DNA from: Bacillus_CJ salitolerans
GTDB lineage: Bacteria > Bacillota > Bacilli > Bacillales > SA4
NCBI RefSeq assembly: GCF_042680805.1
Contig: NZ_JBHUEM010000005.1
Coordinates: forward strand, 1-64,000
Direction: 5' to 3'
DNA length: 64,000 bases
In this document: in pieces, positions 23,601-32,217 of the stretch
Numbering within the stretch: position 1 is the stretch's first letter
Layout of the letters: every line of letters starts with the position of its first letter
Program-made: the position numbers and the translations under genes
Notes under the pieces: generated by a model
What the model was told of the DNA's origin: nothing
Databases searched by the model: none
The model's input: the letters and a program-made list of their open reading frames with translations, nothing else

Positions 23601-26218
23601 TCAAACTCTACTTCGGTCTCAGAAATCGTAGTTGGAATGATGGATGGTTGCTTTGGTTTAGTCAGAATTGTTACATCTGTTCCATTACTTACAATGTCAT
23701 TTGCATTTTCAGCAAAGATCGTAAATTGATAGTTAGAAGCATCATCTAAACCAGTAATGGTCGCATAATTGTTTGTTCCTCGATACAATTCTGAACCATC
23801 TTGTGCTTCAATTACGTATTCGTCGGCACCATTCACAATATCAAACGTGATATCAGCCTCAAATGTATCAGGTGTTGCTACTACATTTGTTGGTGCTAAC
23901 GTTTGGGTAATCCATGAGAATGCTGTCTTTGTACTTTGCCCTGTTGGATTTACCGCTCGGACAGTTATGTTGTAACCTGTACCAGCTGTAAGCCCTGTAA
24001 GGCTAGCATTATTTGATTGAACGGTTGCAACATCTAGACCTTCAAGCTCGACAATGTAGTCGGTAACTGTTGGTATGCTGTCCCAAGTGATATCAAGAGT
24101 TGTCTCACTATGAGAAGTCATAGCCACGTTATTCGGCTGATAAGGTTTTGTAAGGAATGTAGAAGATGTAATTCCACTGAATCCTGAACCGTTACCCGCT
24201 CTTACATCAACTGTATAGTTTTGAGCTCCAGTTAATCCTGTAACATTTAGAGAAGTACCACCTACGGTTTGTGTTGTTCCGTTGACAGAAATTTCGTACT
24301 GGCTTGCTCCAGGCATGGAATCCCATGAGATTGTTGACGTCGATTCTTCTATGGAAGAAACCGTTAAACCTGTTACATCGGCTGGTATTGTTAAGAAACT
24401 AGTCGTTGCCGGAGTTCCACTTCCACTTGCATTTTCTGCATAAACTTCAATGTTTTGTATTGAACCTTCTGTTAATCCGTTTAGGGTTGTTGAAGTTGAG
24501 CTACCACTATATGCCTGAATTCCTCCAACTTCGACAATGTAATTTGTCGCACTTGGTACACCATTCCAAGAAAGATCGGCTGTTGTTTGTGTTACGTTAG
24601 AGTGTGTTAAGCCTGTTACTTGCGAAGGTAACGTAAGAACGTTTAAGGAGCTGTACTCCCCTACTCCTGTTGCATTTTCAGCTGCAACTTCATAGGTGTA
24701 ATTCGTTCCACCAGTTAGACCCAAATCTGAGAAGCTAGTACTATTTGAATTCATGATCTCAACGGCATCTCGATTTAATAGATAATTGATGGCTGATGGA
24801 ACACTATTCCAAACTAAATCCACCTCAGTTTCATGGATTGTAACCGAAGTAAATCCTGTTGGATTTGCTGGTAAGGTTAAGTATTGCTGACTCTTAAAGG
24901 GCCCGTTACCACTTAAGTTTATCGCACTAACTAATACAGTATATCTTGTTCCTGGTTCTAGGTTTGGTATTCTTTGAGATGTTGCGCCTCCAGTTAGCTC
25001 TCTATATACTGCAGGAGAGATAGCGGGAGGACCTTTATGGATGCTTATTTCATAGTCAGTTGCACTATGCACCGGATCCCAACTAATATCTATTGTTGAT
25101 GCCGATACCGAACTTATATTTACGTTTTCTGGTGCTGAAGGTACAGTTAGAATTGAAATTTGTGATGTGCTGCTTGTTCCTACATGATTATTTGCTTTTA
25201 TGGTAAAGTCATAATTTGTTCCACCGGTCAGACCACCAAAGATAAAATAGTCTGTTGGATGTGAAACAGTACTAGATGTACCTAGAGTTACATTCTCAAG
25301 CGTATAGGTGTATCCATTTGTGTAACCTCCAACTAAGTCCCAATTCACTTCAACGCTTATATCATGATTAGAGAGGGTTCTAAAGTTAGTTGGTGCTTGT
25401 GGTAAATTTTGTAGTTGATACACATTGGAAACTGTCTGTACCGTATTCCCTGCATTATCCTTTAATAGTGCATGAATATAATATTCTCCTTCTGAAGGAA
25501 GGGTGACAGTTTCGATCATATTCGTTGCTGTATCCCATGTAGCAGGTGGAGTCGTACTTGTCGTTACTTTATACTTTCTTTCATTTACATCAACACCCGA
25601 TAATGAATCACTAAATGTGATATCAACCGAGATAGAAGGTGTCGTCCACGGCTGTCCATTAGGACTAATTGAGATGACAGGATTTCCATTGTCATGTCGT
25701 AAAGTTTTGCTTACTACCGCTGATTCATTTCCACCTTGGTCAACGGATTTAGCAAAGATCGTTGTTGCTTGATTGGCTGGTACAGAACCCGCTAGAGGAG
25801 TGCTTCCATTTTGGAAAGAACTTTCTGTCCAAGTAGCACCATTGTCTAGTGAGAACATATACTTTAATTGAGTAATAGCATCTGTACTCCCGCTAACTGT
25901 AAAATTAGTGGAACTGTTTTGCCAGTTCTCCGTTGCGAGATTGATAGTCGGTGCAGAAGGTGGTGTTTTATCTACAGTAAATGTTCTAACTTGTTGAGTA
26001 GATACCCCCCCTTTATTGTCCTCTGCCCAGATTCTGATAGTATGATAGCCTTCTGGAATGCTAGAATCGATGGGTAAGTTGTAAGAAAACGGTTGATTTG
26101 TCCCATTTGCGGTTATAGCTGCTTCTGTTTTTTTGTAAAATAGATCGCTAGGTTGATAGAGAAAGTTAACAGCTACGAGTAAAAAACAAATTGTGATTTT
26201 TAGAGCTTTTCCGACCAT
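20603..26218 (-). CDS. FN3-repeat SLH-anchored surface scaffold protein
   Basis: An 1871-aa cell-wall protein. The signal peptide (about 1-33) is followed at once by ANGTNQPFSYNLPI to TFTVDKTPP (about 34-83), which looks like the C-terminal half of an Ig-like domain. Two Ig-like domains (about 84-270) come next, then about 13 fibronectin type III domains in tandem, a Pro/Ser linker (PPPPPAPSPIPSPSP), another FN3-like domain, a unique region and three SLH domains at the C-terminus (QDGTFGPNE, ANGTFAPNA, PDGTFGPNE). SLH domains bind pyruvylated secondary wall polymer. AGGAGG lies 13 bases from the ATG. The genes that follow encode small secreted proteins ending in the complementary half domain, suggesting display or shuffling of variable heads. 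Confidence 0.85.
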   Translation of the reverse strand: MVGKALKITICFLLVAVNFLYQPSDLFYKKTEAAITANGTNQPFSYNLPIDSSIPEGYHTIRIWAEDNKGGVSTQQVRTFTVDKTPPSAPTINLATENWQNSSTNFTVSGSTDAITQLKYMFSLDNGATWTESSFQNGSTPLAGSVPANQATTIFAKSVDQGGNESAVVSKTLRHDNGNPVISISPNGQPWTTPSISVDITFSDSLSGVDVNERKYKVTTSTTPPATWDTATNMIETVTLPSEGEYYIHALLKDNAGNTVQTVSNVYQLQNLPQAPTNFRTLSNHDISVEVNWDLVGGYTNGYTYTLENVTLGTSSTVSHPTDYFIFGGLTGGTNYDFTIKANNHVGTSSTSQISILTVPSAPENVNISSVSASTIDISWDPVHSATDYEISIHKGPPAISPAVYRELTGGATSQRIPNLEPGTRYTVLVSAINLSGNGPFKSQQYLTLPANPTGFTSVTIHETEVDLVWNSVPSAINYLLNRDAVEIMNSNSTSFSDLGLTGGTNYTYEVAAENATGVGEYSSLNVLTLPSQVTGLTHSNVTQTTADLSWNGVPSATNYIVEVGGIQAYSGSSTSTTLNGLTEGSIQNIEVYAENASGSGTPATTSFLTIPADVTGLTVSSIEESTSTISWDSMPGASQYEISVNGTTQTVGGTSLNVTGLTGAQNYTVDVRAGNGSGFSGITSSTFLTKPYQPNNVAMTSHSETTLDITWDSIPTVTDYIVELEGLDVATVQSNNASLTGLTAGTGYNITVRAVNPTGQSTKTAFSWITQTLAPTNVVATPDTFEADITFDIVNGADEYVIEAQDGSELYRGTNNYATITGLDDASNYQFTIFAENANDIVSNGTDVTILTKPKQPSIIPTTISETEVEFDLSSSGIARGTEFVIMRDGAEVGRVPVDTPTFTDTLLTGGTNYNYDIFVENASGQGPARSIAVLTLPSAVSNPVLDGQPTPTGVTYDWDPTPGSDGYRIYIDGNLVDDIPTNTVTLTGLLTATIYDNVTIRPYNASGEGAEIALPTFETLPSETFSPSVLFKGDETIDLGWSITGNDVFVIEVDGAEVYRGQDPTFQITGLSPSTTYSIDIWAENSAGIKSTVQQFTEKTLPKAPDDLPILEVTKNSVKFDLTQTNVTDGIEYILYRDGVEIARPLLSDTDFVDTGLNAGTAYLYEISTNSAEGESARLPITVNTITDPVTNLVISTAPTSTTVGLKWDLVAGSDGYGVYNGNTLLTTVTTGDTVTLTGLDTATEYGDIKVISFNEGGNSEAVVAPRFETLPSESMNFAVGPKTTDTITITWTQTGNDVIVIEDQSNTEIYRGKNAQFQVTGLNPSTNYTFNVWAENSTGVTSTVTTLTATTDTPPPPPAPSPIPSPSPTPSQPKVEEKVTPPSFKEEENSKVISKEHVSIIWQPVPNVKEYHLDRNHENIYKGNNPYYDDKGVRPGETYYYELTLEMKDGKRSDPVGFNLTIPDDIAGRVIVNITEDEITFTDEKGKKIAVIQLRQDNLENIIKQNRTPKMKELVLNAKYLEEIVDGYRVVFTPEQVEMLKKETDSNLKVVLKLKDVNVSIPFHSIDFNKLSSELDRHSLVFEITFKPSTKPKALSPEYTVGIWAESKLGKRDVDHLRDYIELEVIHTPYKDKYPVATRISENKSYSSIPFLYVGDNKIKIKAKRPGTFTTIQNHATFSDIEKVWNKDQIEDLASRFIVQGRQDGTFGPNETTSRVQLAVLLTRSLDLVNKAYDGRFKDVLGEEWFVNELMSAADEGIVRGKANGTFAPNAAVNRTQAASMFARTLTYLGFNQEMYAASSVENSFKDHQHIGEWAVNDVEMLFNLGIMSGKPDGTFGPNESLTRSQMTKVLYETLTLSELRNDFPVNK

Positions 26219-26286
26219 TATTTACTCAATTCCTCCTTATTCATTTTTATTAGCAAGTGATAATAAATAACGAACACCTCCTGAGA

Positions 26287-26345
26287 AACGCAAAAAACCC
26301 CAGAGAAAGCCTATTTTAAGAAACTTAATAGACTCACTCTGGGGT
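26287..26345 (-). terminator. intrinsic terminator after the CoiA-like gene
   Basis: On the minus strand ACCCCAGAGTGAG pairs with CTTTCTCTGGGGT, followed by T5. It separates the CoiA-like gene from the SLH scaffold gene. Confidence 0.85.
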
Positions 26346-26427
26346 ATTCCCATCTCGTGATATATAATATTTGGTTATTTCTACCTATTTATTATACAAA
26401 ATATTACGTAAAGTAACAATCCTTTTT

Positions 26428-27930
26428 TTAAATTTCTAATTCGGACTTGGTTTCTTTCGCAATATAATGTAGATATGACTTAAGAGGATAATGAACCAAA
26501 CTCTCATTTTGAGCAAATTCTATCCCGTTCTTCTTTAGCAAAGTGATGAGCTCTTGAAAGGTCATCTCCTTACGCTTGATCTTGTTGAAATGTGTGAGAA
26601 CAAGTTCCTTCCACACAAGAGGACTTCCCTTAATATAGGATTCCCCTTCTACATGATGATGTAAGATTCTTTCCTTCATTTTCTCTCGTTTTATTCGCTT
26701 AAGCTTTTCTTCTGCTGTTTCATAGGTTTCGACCTTAGAAGCATTACTTCTTCTACCTGGAGTTCCCCATTGACGTTCAACTCGGTCCTCCATCTCTTGT
26801 ATTTGTTTATAGCGTTCTTCTTGAGTTTCTTCAAGTGATTTTGAGGATTGCGACAGTCTATCCCTTTTTGTCTCAAGATAGTCACGATACGCCTCCTCGT
26901 TTTTTTGCCTTATTTCTTCTCGTTCTTTCCGCCTAGCTTCTTCTAGTTTTTCATTCTTCTCTCTTTCAGCAGCTTCAATTTGTTCTTGTCGGACTAAGTA
27001 TCGAATGTGTTCAGTCGTATCCATTTGAAGCTGTGTTTCATTTTCTCCATATAACTTAAATTCCATTTCTTCAAGTTCAATGGTAAGGGCTCGTTCTATC
27101 GGAATACGTATAGGTGCTGTAAGAAGTCTTGCGTTTTTAAAGTCTTGTTGAAGTAATCGAATAATAACAGCTTCTCTCTTAGTAGGATTCAAGTACGTTA
27201 AGCTGGTTGTGTCAGTATGAAAGTTTTCTTTGAGTAGGAAGAAGTGTTCCGATAATTCTTTTGGTAAGCCTTCTATATATCGTTTCCAGTGAAGATCATG
27301 TGCAGATGTCCGACTAGCTGATACTTCCGACGTAACTAGAGTGGTAAATAAGTGTCCTGGCTTATAAGCAAGCCAATCTTCATCGATAAAGAAAATGGGT
27401 TTGAACCCGTTTTGTGTATAGATGTTTTTACGTTGGCTAACATTTTTAGAATAGGCAGGGTTACTTCGTAGTCCTGTTAAATAATCAATGGCCCACGTTT
27501 CCCCATTACTATGTGTAATGATGTAGTCTGGAACAATAGAAAGAGTGGATTTATAGTGATATCCTTCTTCTATATTTATATGGAGAGGTTTTGCTTGACC
27601 TTCTAAAATCGTTCGTATAATGGTTTTACCCAAAGCGTGTTTCTTCGGTACTTCATGAGTACCAATTTTTCTCTCATACTTTCGGTAATTCTCACTATAC
27701 GAACATTCTGATTGATCCCAGTGGCGAAAATAGAAGGTACGTTCCATCGGGAGAACCATCTCAACAGGGCTATTACAACATAAACAATGAAATGCTTGTT
27801 TCTTGGAGAAGGTTCGATAATCATTTTCAAGCTTTTCCTTTATCGCGCTCCGATCAAAACCGTCTTCTTCATATATTAAACGCTGTTCCTCAATGTTAAT
27901 CTGTTTATTGTGTAAGATAGCGATGTTCAA
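26428..27930 (-). CDS. CoiA-like (competence/nuclease) family protein
   Basis: A 500-aa protein. The N-terminal zinc-finger-like part (CLCCNSPVEM, then HWDQSEC) and the following segment with VPDYIITHSN and WAIDYLTGLRS match the layout of CoiA-family proteins, which have a restriction-endonuclease-like core. A long coiled coil rich in Glu/Lys/Arg (about 320-430) and a small C-terminal helical domain follow. In competence, CoiA promotes recombination of incoming DNA; plasmid copies may act in element transfer or DNA processing. The start is TTG at 27930, 6 bases after GGGAGGAG. It is a monocistronic unit with a clear terminator. Confidence 0.65.
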   Translation of the reverse strand: MNIAILHNKQINIEEQRLIYEEDGFDRSAIKEKLENDYRTFSKKQAFHCLCCNSPVEMVLPMERTFYFRHWDQSECSYSENYRKYERKIGTHEVPKKHALGKTIIRTILEGQAKPLHINIEEGYHYKSTLSIVPDYIITHSNGETWAIDYLTGLRSNPAYSKNVSQRKNIYTQNGFKPIFFIDEDWLAYKPGHLFTTLVTSEVSASRTSAHDLHWKRYIEGLPKELSEHFFLLKENFHTDTTSLTYLNPTKREAVIIRLLQQDFKNARLLTAPIRIPIERALTIELEEMEFKLYGENETQLQMDTTEHIRYLVRQEQIEAAEREKNEKLEEARRKEREEIRQKNEEAYRDYLETKRDRLSQSSKSLEETQEERYKQIQEMEDRVERQWGTPGRRSNASKVETYETAEEKLKRIKREKMKERILHHHVEGESYIKGSPLVWKELVLTHFNKIKRKEMTFQELITLLKKNGIEFAQNESLVHYPLKSYLHYIAKETKSELEI

Positions 27931-28009
27931 GTATACTCCTCCCATTCTTTAAAAGGATAAAATTACGTAGTTTATCTAAGTGATAGGTTTTAATCTGAAT
28001 AAAAGTTAT

Positions 28010-29542
28010 TTACGGTCTTGTGATAAAGTTTTGGGTGAAATATGGCCATGTCCATTGCTCTTTTTCACCAAAATAAATGCCTACTCCAAGCCCCTCGTAT
28101 ATACCTCGCAGCATATTTTTTCGGTGTCCCGAGGAATTCATCCATGCTTCAATGACAAAGAGTGAATTGTAGTAACCAACGGCAATATTCTCTCCCACAG
28201 CACTAAATGGAATGTTAGCATTATCAATTCGGTGTGCAGGTGCTAGACCTTCCAAATTAATATGCTCAAAGTAATCCTTGATTGCCATATCTTTACTATG
28301 AGCACGAGCGACTTCCGCTACTTCTTCATCCCACTGTAATGTATGAAGGTTATGCTGCTTTCGGTAACTATTTGTCAGGTCAAATACCTGGTATTCATAG
28401 GATCGGTATAAGTCATCGGTTATGGTGCCGAAATGACCATTACGACCTTCTTCAATGTCTTTTCTAGCCAATAATAGAGATGTTAATGTATTGTCTTCAT
28501 GTACATCATAGAAAAAGGTGATAAACGTGTCTTTCTCTAAAAATACATCATAATCACGTTCAGGATATAGTTCATCGTAACTGTCTCCTCTATGAATAGT
28601 TGATAAAGGTTCTGTTTCCATTGTAGCCCTAACCTCTGTCTGATTGGTCTGTAAGGAGATTCCATTTTTTGATTTGATTAAGTCTTGATTAGTATAAAGA
28701 AGGGCAACCTTATCCTGTCCGTCATATCCAACCATAAGAAAGTTTTCGTAATCATTTTGATAATAGGTGTACCATTTAAGACCATATTCATTGTCTGTAA
28801 TTCGCTTAGGCTCTCCTAGCTGTTCTTCAACGAAAGATCGCTCATCGTTGATTTGAATCCCATTGATGACATAGACGTTTTGTGAACTGTTCTTATTTTC
28901 TTCCTCTATTACTTCATTACTCGTTACTATTTTTAGTGTTTTGTCTGTAAGTTCACTTTCAAGAAAGCGATACAAAAACACGACTCCTTGAGCTCTAGTT
29001 AGGGTTTCATTTGGTTTATAAGATTCATAGGTTAAAGGATAATGACCATTTGCATCAGCGTAACCTGTCGATAATTTATGTTCATATAACCATTGAACTG
29101 CAGCTTCTTCTGTCATTTCTGTTCCCGTAATACCTTCCGCTAATAGTAAAGCTGTGTCTCCACGTCTGATAGCTTGATCAAACTTTGAGGGATGATTGGA
29201 TACACTTAATTGGTACTGATTGGCTAGTATGTATTGAGGAGTTGCCCAGTGTCCTAGATGACTAGAAAGGTCAATCATTTCCTGTAATTCTCCTGGAACA
29301 AAGTATCTTAAGTACATGGTGATGTATTGAGCTTCGGATAATTTGTTAAACGGTTTTAATAGATTTTCTTCCGAATAACCTTTCATGATCCCCTGTTCAA
29401 CTGCCCATTTCACACCTTCTGACCAATACTGATTGTCTTGATAGTCCGTATAGTCGGTTGCATATAGTGGTGAGGCTTTTACTGTGGTTGTTATATGTAA
29501 TGTTATTAATAGGACAATTAATCCCAAGAATATCTTTTTCAT
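28010..29542 (-). CDS. SLH-domain CAP/SCP superfamily secreted protein
   Basis: A 510-aa surface protein. The signal peptide is about residues 1-23. SLH-type repeats follow (about 30-190: YWSEGVKWAVEQGIMKGY, RRGDTALLLAE, YKPNETLTRAQG), then a CAP-associated domain (about 225-345) and a C-terminal CAP domain (about 385-508) with TNSYR, HSKDMA, FEHIN, VGENIAVG and SGHRKNML. CAP proteins such as YkwD are secreted and their activity in bacteria is unclear. GGGAGGAG lies 8 bases before the ATG. Together with the large scaffold it suggests the element remodels the cell surface. Confidence 0.85.
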   Translation of the reverse strand: MKKIFLGLIVLLITLHITTTVKASPLYATDYTDYQDNQYWSEGVKWAVEQGIMKGYSEENLLKPFNKLSEAQYITMYLRYFVPGELQEMIDLSSHLGHWATPQYILANQYQLSVSNHPSKFDQAIRRGDTALLLAEGITGTEMTEEAAVQWLYEHKLSTGYADANGHYPLTYESYKPNETLTRAQGVVFLYRFLESELTDKTLKIVTSNEVIEEENKNSSQNVYVINGIQINDERSFVEEQLGEPKRITDNEYGLKWYTYYQNDYENFLMVGYDGQDKVALLYTNQDLIKSKNGISLQTNQTEVRATMETEPLSTIHRGDSYDELYPERDYDVFLEKDTFITFFYDVHEDNTLTSLLLARKDIEEGRNGHFGTITDDLYRSYEYQVFDLTNSYRKQHNLHTLQWDEEVAEVARAHSKDMAIKDYFEHINLEGLAPAHRIDNANIPFSAVGENIAVGYYNSLFVIEAWMNSSGHRKNMLRGIYEGLGVGIYFGEKEQWTWPYFTQNFITRP

Positions 29543-29579
29543 AGGTTACTCTCCTCCCAATGGATGTTGAAACATAAGG

Positions 29580-29954
29580 TTACAATACTACTGTGCTATT
29601 CAAATTTAACTTAATCTCTGCATCTCTTATATAAGTATCATTCATCCATTTCAGTGCCAGGTCAATGCTTGTAAACTGTTTGTCATTTATATATTCCCCG
29701 GACCGTTTAAACACCCAAATGATGGGTTTCCTTAAAAATCTGTTGATGATGTACACTTCGTAATTAGTATCTTTGGGTCTATCGATAATATAGCCTCTTT
29801 TATTTTTATTGATATTTATTGATGCTATCATTTGGGGAATTGTTCTGGAAATCGGTAAGGGAATAGTTTGCCCTTGACTTAATATTTGTACGTCATATAC
29901 TCGTTCAAGGAATAGTTTTTGTTCAAGAATAGTAATAGTCGTCTCAAATTTCAT
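29580..29954 (-). CDS. hypothetical protein
   Basis: A 124-aa soluble protein with alternating strands and no recognised family. The ribosome binding site GAGGAGAG is 8 bases from the ATG. It is upstream of the SLH-CAP gene by 37 bases and may be cotranscribed with it. Confidence 0.5.
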   Translation of the reverse strand: MKFETTITILEQKLFLERVYDVQILSQGQTIPLPISRTIPQMIASININKNKRGYIIDRPKDTNYEVYIINRFLRKPIIWVFKRSGEYINDKQFTSIDLALKWMNDTYIRDAEIKLNLNSTVVL

Positions 29955-30040
29955 CTAGGTATCTCTCCTCTTTGTCTGTATTATATTTAGGGTAGTTCGT
30001 TCTTATAATCTCAATCAGGAACTATGTACCTATTAGTTGG

Positions 30041-30205
30041 TTATTTATCGTTTGGTTCTTCAACAGGATTGTTCTTTAGATATGTTTCTGCCATTCCATT
30101 TAAGAAACATCTATAACAAATTTGTAGTTTATGTTCCTTAGTACCCGTAATCGCAAGAAAATCCGATTCACAACTCTTGCATTCAAGACTAACTGTTTTA
30201 CTCAT
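30041..30205 (-). CDS. 54-aa zinc-ribbon protein
   Basis: A short ORF with two CxxC pairs (CKSC at residues 9-12, CYRC at 30-33) 17 residues apart, a classic small zinc ribbon, and an acidic tail. AAGGGGAA sits about 5 bases before the ATG. It lies between a 124-aa gene and a small membrane protein. Likely a small regulator or stabiliser, but unknown. Confidence 0.6.
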   Translation of the reverse strand: MSKTVSLECKSCESDFLAITGTKEHKLQICYRCFLNGMAETYLKNNPVEEPNDK

Positions 30206-30311
30206 ATTTCCCCTTCTTCCCCTTTATTTACTAGGCTTACTCTCAACAACGCAATATTGGGTTCACGTTAAGAAAGATTAATTTACACAATAAATGGACA
30301 GTAGAATCGTT

Positions 30312-30512
30312 TTAATCTTTAAGTCTACTTCTCTTTGCCTTGAATTTATCAGCAATAGTTATACCAATCGATATAGATACTGTCCCTATAAAAAGTATTT
30401 GAAACATTGGCATTTGAATTAATATAGCTAATAATTTTGCTGGATCTTGTTCGGTCAATATCGCAAAGAGAAAAATGGTTATTAATCCAATTCCACCTAA
30501 TTTATACAACAA
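30312..30512 (-). CDS. 66-aa two-helix membrane protein
   Basis: Two hydrophobic segments (about residues 6-20 and 31-53) separated by a polar stretch, then a strongly basic tail (KFKAKRSRLKD). The start is TTG at 30512 or 30509 behind GGAAGTG. No family recognised. It lies directly left of the IS110 insertion and is not obviously disrupted by it. Confidence 0.5.
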   Translation of the reverse strand: MLYKLGGIGLITIFLFAILTEQDPAKLLAILIQMPMFQILFIGTVSISIGITIADKFKAKRSRLKD

Positions 30513-30599
30513 AATATATCACTTCCTTTCGTATTATAAGGTTAGCCAGAATGCTAAATATTTCTGGTTGACCTTTTTTTATATGGTCTTATTATAGCA

Positions 30600-30788
30600 G
30601 GAGCCAGGGTAGAACGTCCGCCCCCGTGGGACTTAGATCCCGTCAACTAAACCGTTCACCCCCTACTGTAGAAACATGTTTGAGGCTGGTTGGGACTGTC
30701 ATGAGATCTCGTATAACAAGCGAAGCTATGATACTACTAGGAGGAATTAGGGGTTACTGGCAAATTAAACACTAGGAGGAGATTTATA
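30600..30788 (+). ncRNA. candidate bridge RNA / regulatory leader of IS110
   Basis: The non-coding left end of an IS110 element encodes, in the family members studied, a bridge RNA that guides the recombinase to donor and target sites. Here it is GC-richer than its surroundings and contains self-complementary words such as GGGACTTAGATCCC. It directly precedes the AGGAGG of the transposase. The RNA itself is inferred from the family and position; target and donor loops were not delineated. Confidence 0.4.
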
Positions 30789-31940
30789 ATGAATCCAGTC
30801 GTTGGTCTGGATGTGTCAAAAGGAGAAAGTGATGTTCAGGCATTTTTAGACAAGGGAAAACCTTACCTCAAAAGCTTTAGTATCAAGCATGATCTTGATG
30901 GGTTAAAATCTTTACTTGAATTTCTGAAAGGTTTAAAAGATAAAACAGGTTTACAACCTTCGGTAGTATTAGAAGCTACGGGACATTACCATACACCAGT
31001 AGTTCAGTTTCTAGAGGAACATCAGTATTTATTAATCATCGTTAATCCTTTGATTTCTCATAGAGCCAAAAGTTCCAGTTTGCGAAAAGTAAAAACAGAT
31101 GCCATTGATGCCTATCGTCTTTGTGAGCTTTACTACAAGGAGGATTTAGAGCCTTATAAGAAGCGAGGAATTCAACTCTTAAACCTTCGTAATCTAACAA
31201 GGCAACATGAGAATATAACAGGGATGTATGTTCAAACCAAGTTACAATTTCAAGCTGTGCTAGATCAAATATTCCCTGAATACAGAGGCGTTTTTGGTGA
31301 CTTATATTCAGTTGTGTCTTTGCGAATTCTAGAAGAGTATCCAGCATCAGAAGATATTTTATCGGTTAGTGAAGTAGAGCTGGCTAATAGAATAAAGGAA
31401 CTCTGTAAAAGTCGGTCAAAAAGATGGGGAGAAGAACAGTCTCAAAAACTAAGGGCAGCAGCTGCACGAAATCCATTTCAAAAGACACTATATCAAAGTC
31501 ATTTAATGAGTCTTAGTATGTATATAACTATGCTTCTACAATACAAAGAGCATCTATCTGAGTTGGACGCTGAGATAGATACCCTCGCTAAAGATATTGA
31601 AGAATATAAGACTATCCAATCTATCCCTGGTATTGGAGAAAAGATCGCTGCAACAATCATCTCTGAAATTGGTGAAATAGATCGGTTTAATCACCCAAAA
31701 AAGCTTGTCGCATTCGCTGGAGTAGATCCAGAGGTTTTTGAGTCAGGGAAATTTAAGGCTACTCTCGTTCGTATAACAAAACGTGGTTCAAGTAGATTAC
31801 GGCATGCCTTATATATGGCTGTTCGTTCAGGAATTCGTGATTGTCGCAAGCAGAAAACAACTGATGAAATAATCCCAAGAAATAAAAGATTAAGAGCGTT
31901 CTATATAAAAAGCGTGAAGAAGGCAAACTATATAAAGTAA
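30789..31940 (+). CDS. IS110-family transposase (C-terminal frameshift)
   Basis: A 383-aa recombinase. The N-terminal RuvC-like DEDD domain starts with VVGLDVSKGE and continues with LEATGHYH and KTDAIDA. The C-terminal Tnp domain holds SIPGIGEKIAATI, FAGVDPEVFESGKF (Ser nucleophile region) and RITKRGSSRLRHALY. A TA duplication near 31905 shifts the frame. Without it the protein would end with a family-typical tail (REEGKLYKV, ACVNKLLHWIYALL) at 32023. The present product loses about the last 35 residues but keeps both catalytic motifs, so residual activity cannot be excluded. AGGAGG is 9 bases from the ATG. Confidence 0.85.
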   Translation: MNPVVGLDVSKGESDVQAFLDKGKPYLKSFSIKHDLDGLKSLLEFLKGLKDKTGLQPSVVLEATGHYHTPVVQFLEEHQYLLIIVNPLISHRAKSSSLRKVKTDAIDAYRLCELYYKEDLEPYKKRGIQLLNLRNLTRQHENITGMYVQTKLQFQAVLDQIFPEYRGVFGDLYSVVSLRILEEYPASEDILSVSEVELANRIKELCKSRSKRWGEEQSQKLRAAAARNPFQKTLYQSHLMSLSMYITMLLQYKEHLSELDAEIDTLAKDIEEYKTIQSIPGIGEKIAATIISEIGEIDRFNHPKKLVAFAGVDPEVFESGKFKATLVRITKRGSSRLRHALYMAVRSGIRDCRKQKTTDEIIPRNKRLRAFYIKSVKKANYIK

Positions 31941-32049
31941 CCGTTATTGCTTGTGTAAATAAGCTCTTACATTGGATTTATGCTTTATTAAAAAACAGAA
32001 CTACTTTCCAAGATATAGCCTAATTAAGATTTTTAACTAAATGAGACAA

Positions 32050-32079
32050 AACCTTCCAATGTTTAGTTAATGGAAGGTT
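32050..32079 (+). terminator. stem-loop at the right side of the IS110 element
   Basis: AACCTTCCA (32050-32058) pairs perfectly with TGGAAGGTT (32071-32079). A short AT-rich stretch follows but no clean T-tract. It could be a weak terminator, in or just outside the insertion sequence. The rest of 32080-32217 shows nothing. Confidence 0.4.
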
Positions 32080-32217
32080 ATTTGGCATCCTTATTTTTAG
32101 TATATCACGGTAAAAATTATATTTTTATTGAAAAATATTGACAAACTATTAGCTGGTTTACTTTAAGAGCAAATTATTTATTATATTAACCTTAGATGAA
32201 GGTAAATATATATGAAA

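Larger units (their letters stand above)
30590..32040 (+). mobile_element. IS110-family insertion sequence
   Basis: It contains an IS110-family transposase gene with about 190 bases of non-coding DNA in front and only a few bases behind the restored coding frame. IS110 elements lack long terminal inverted repeats, so the ends are estimated from the non-coding block beginning near GGAGCCAGGG (30600) and from the restored stop at 32023. Exact junctions need a comparison with an empty site. Confidence 0.65.

Noticed and set aside
20603..26218. Repeated blocks in the scaffold gene as CRISPR or mobile repeats
   Set aside because: The repetition follows FN3 protein domains of about 83 codons with diverged DNA; there are no short identical repeats with spacers.
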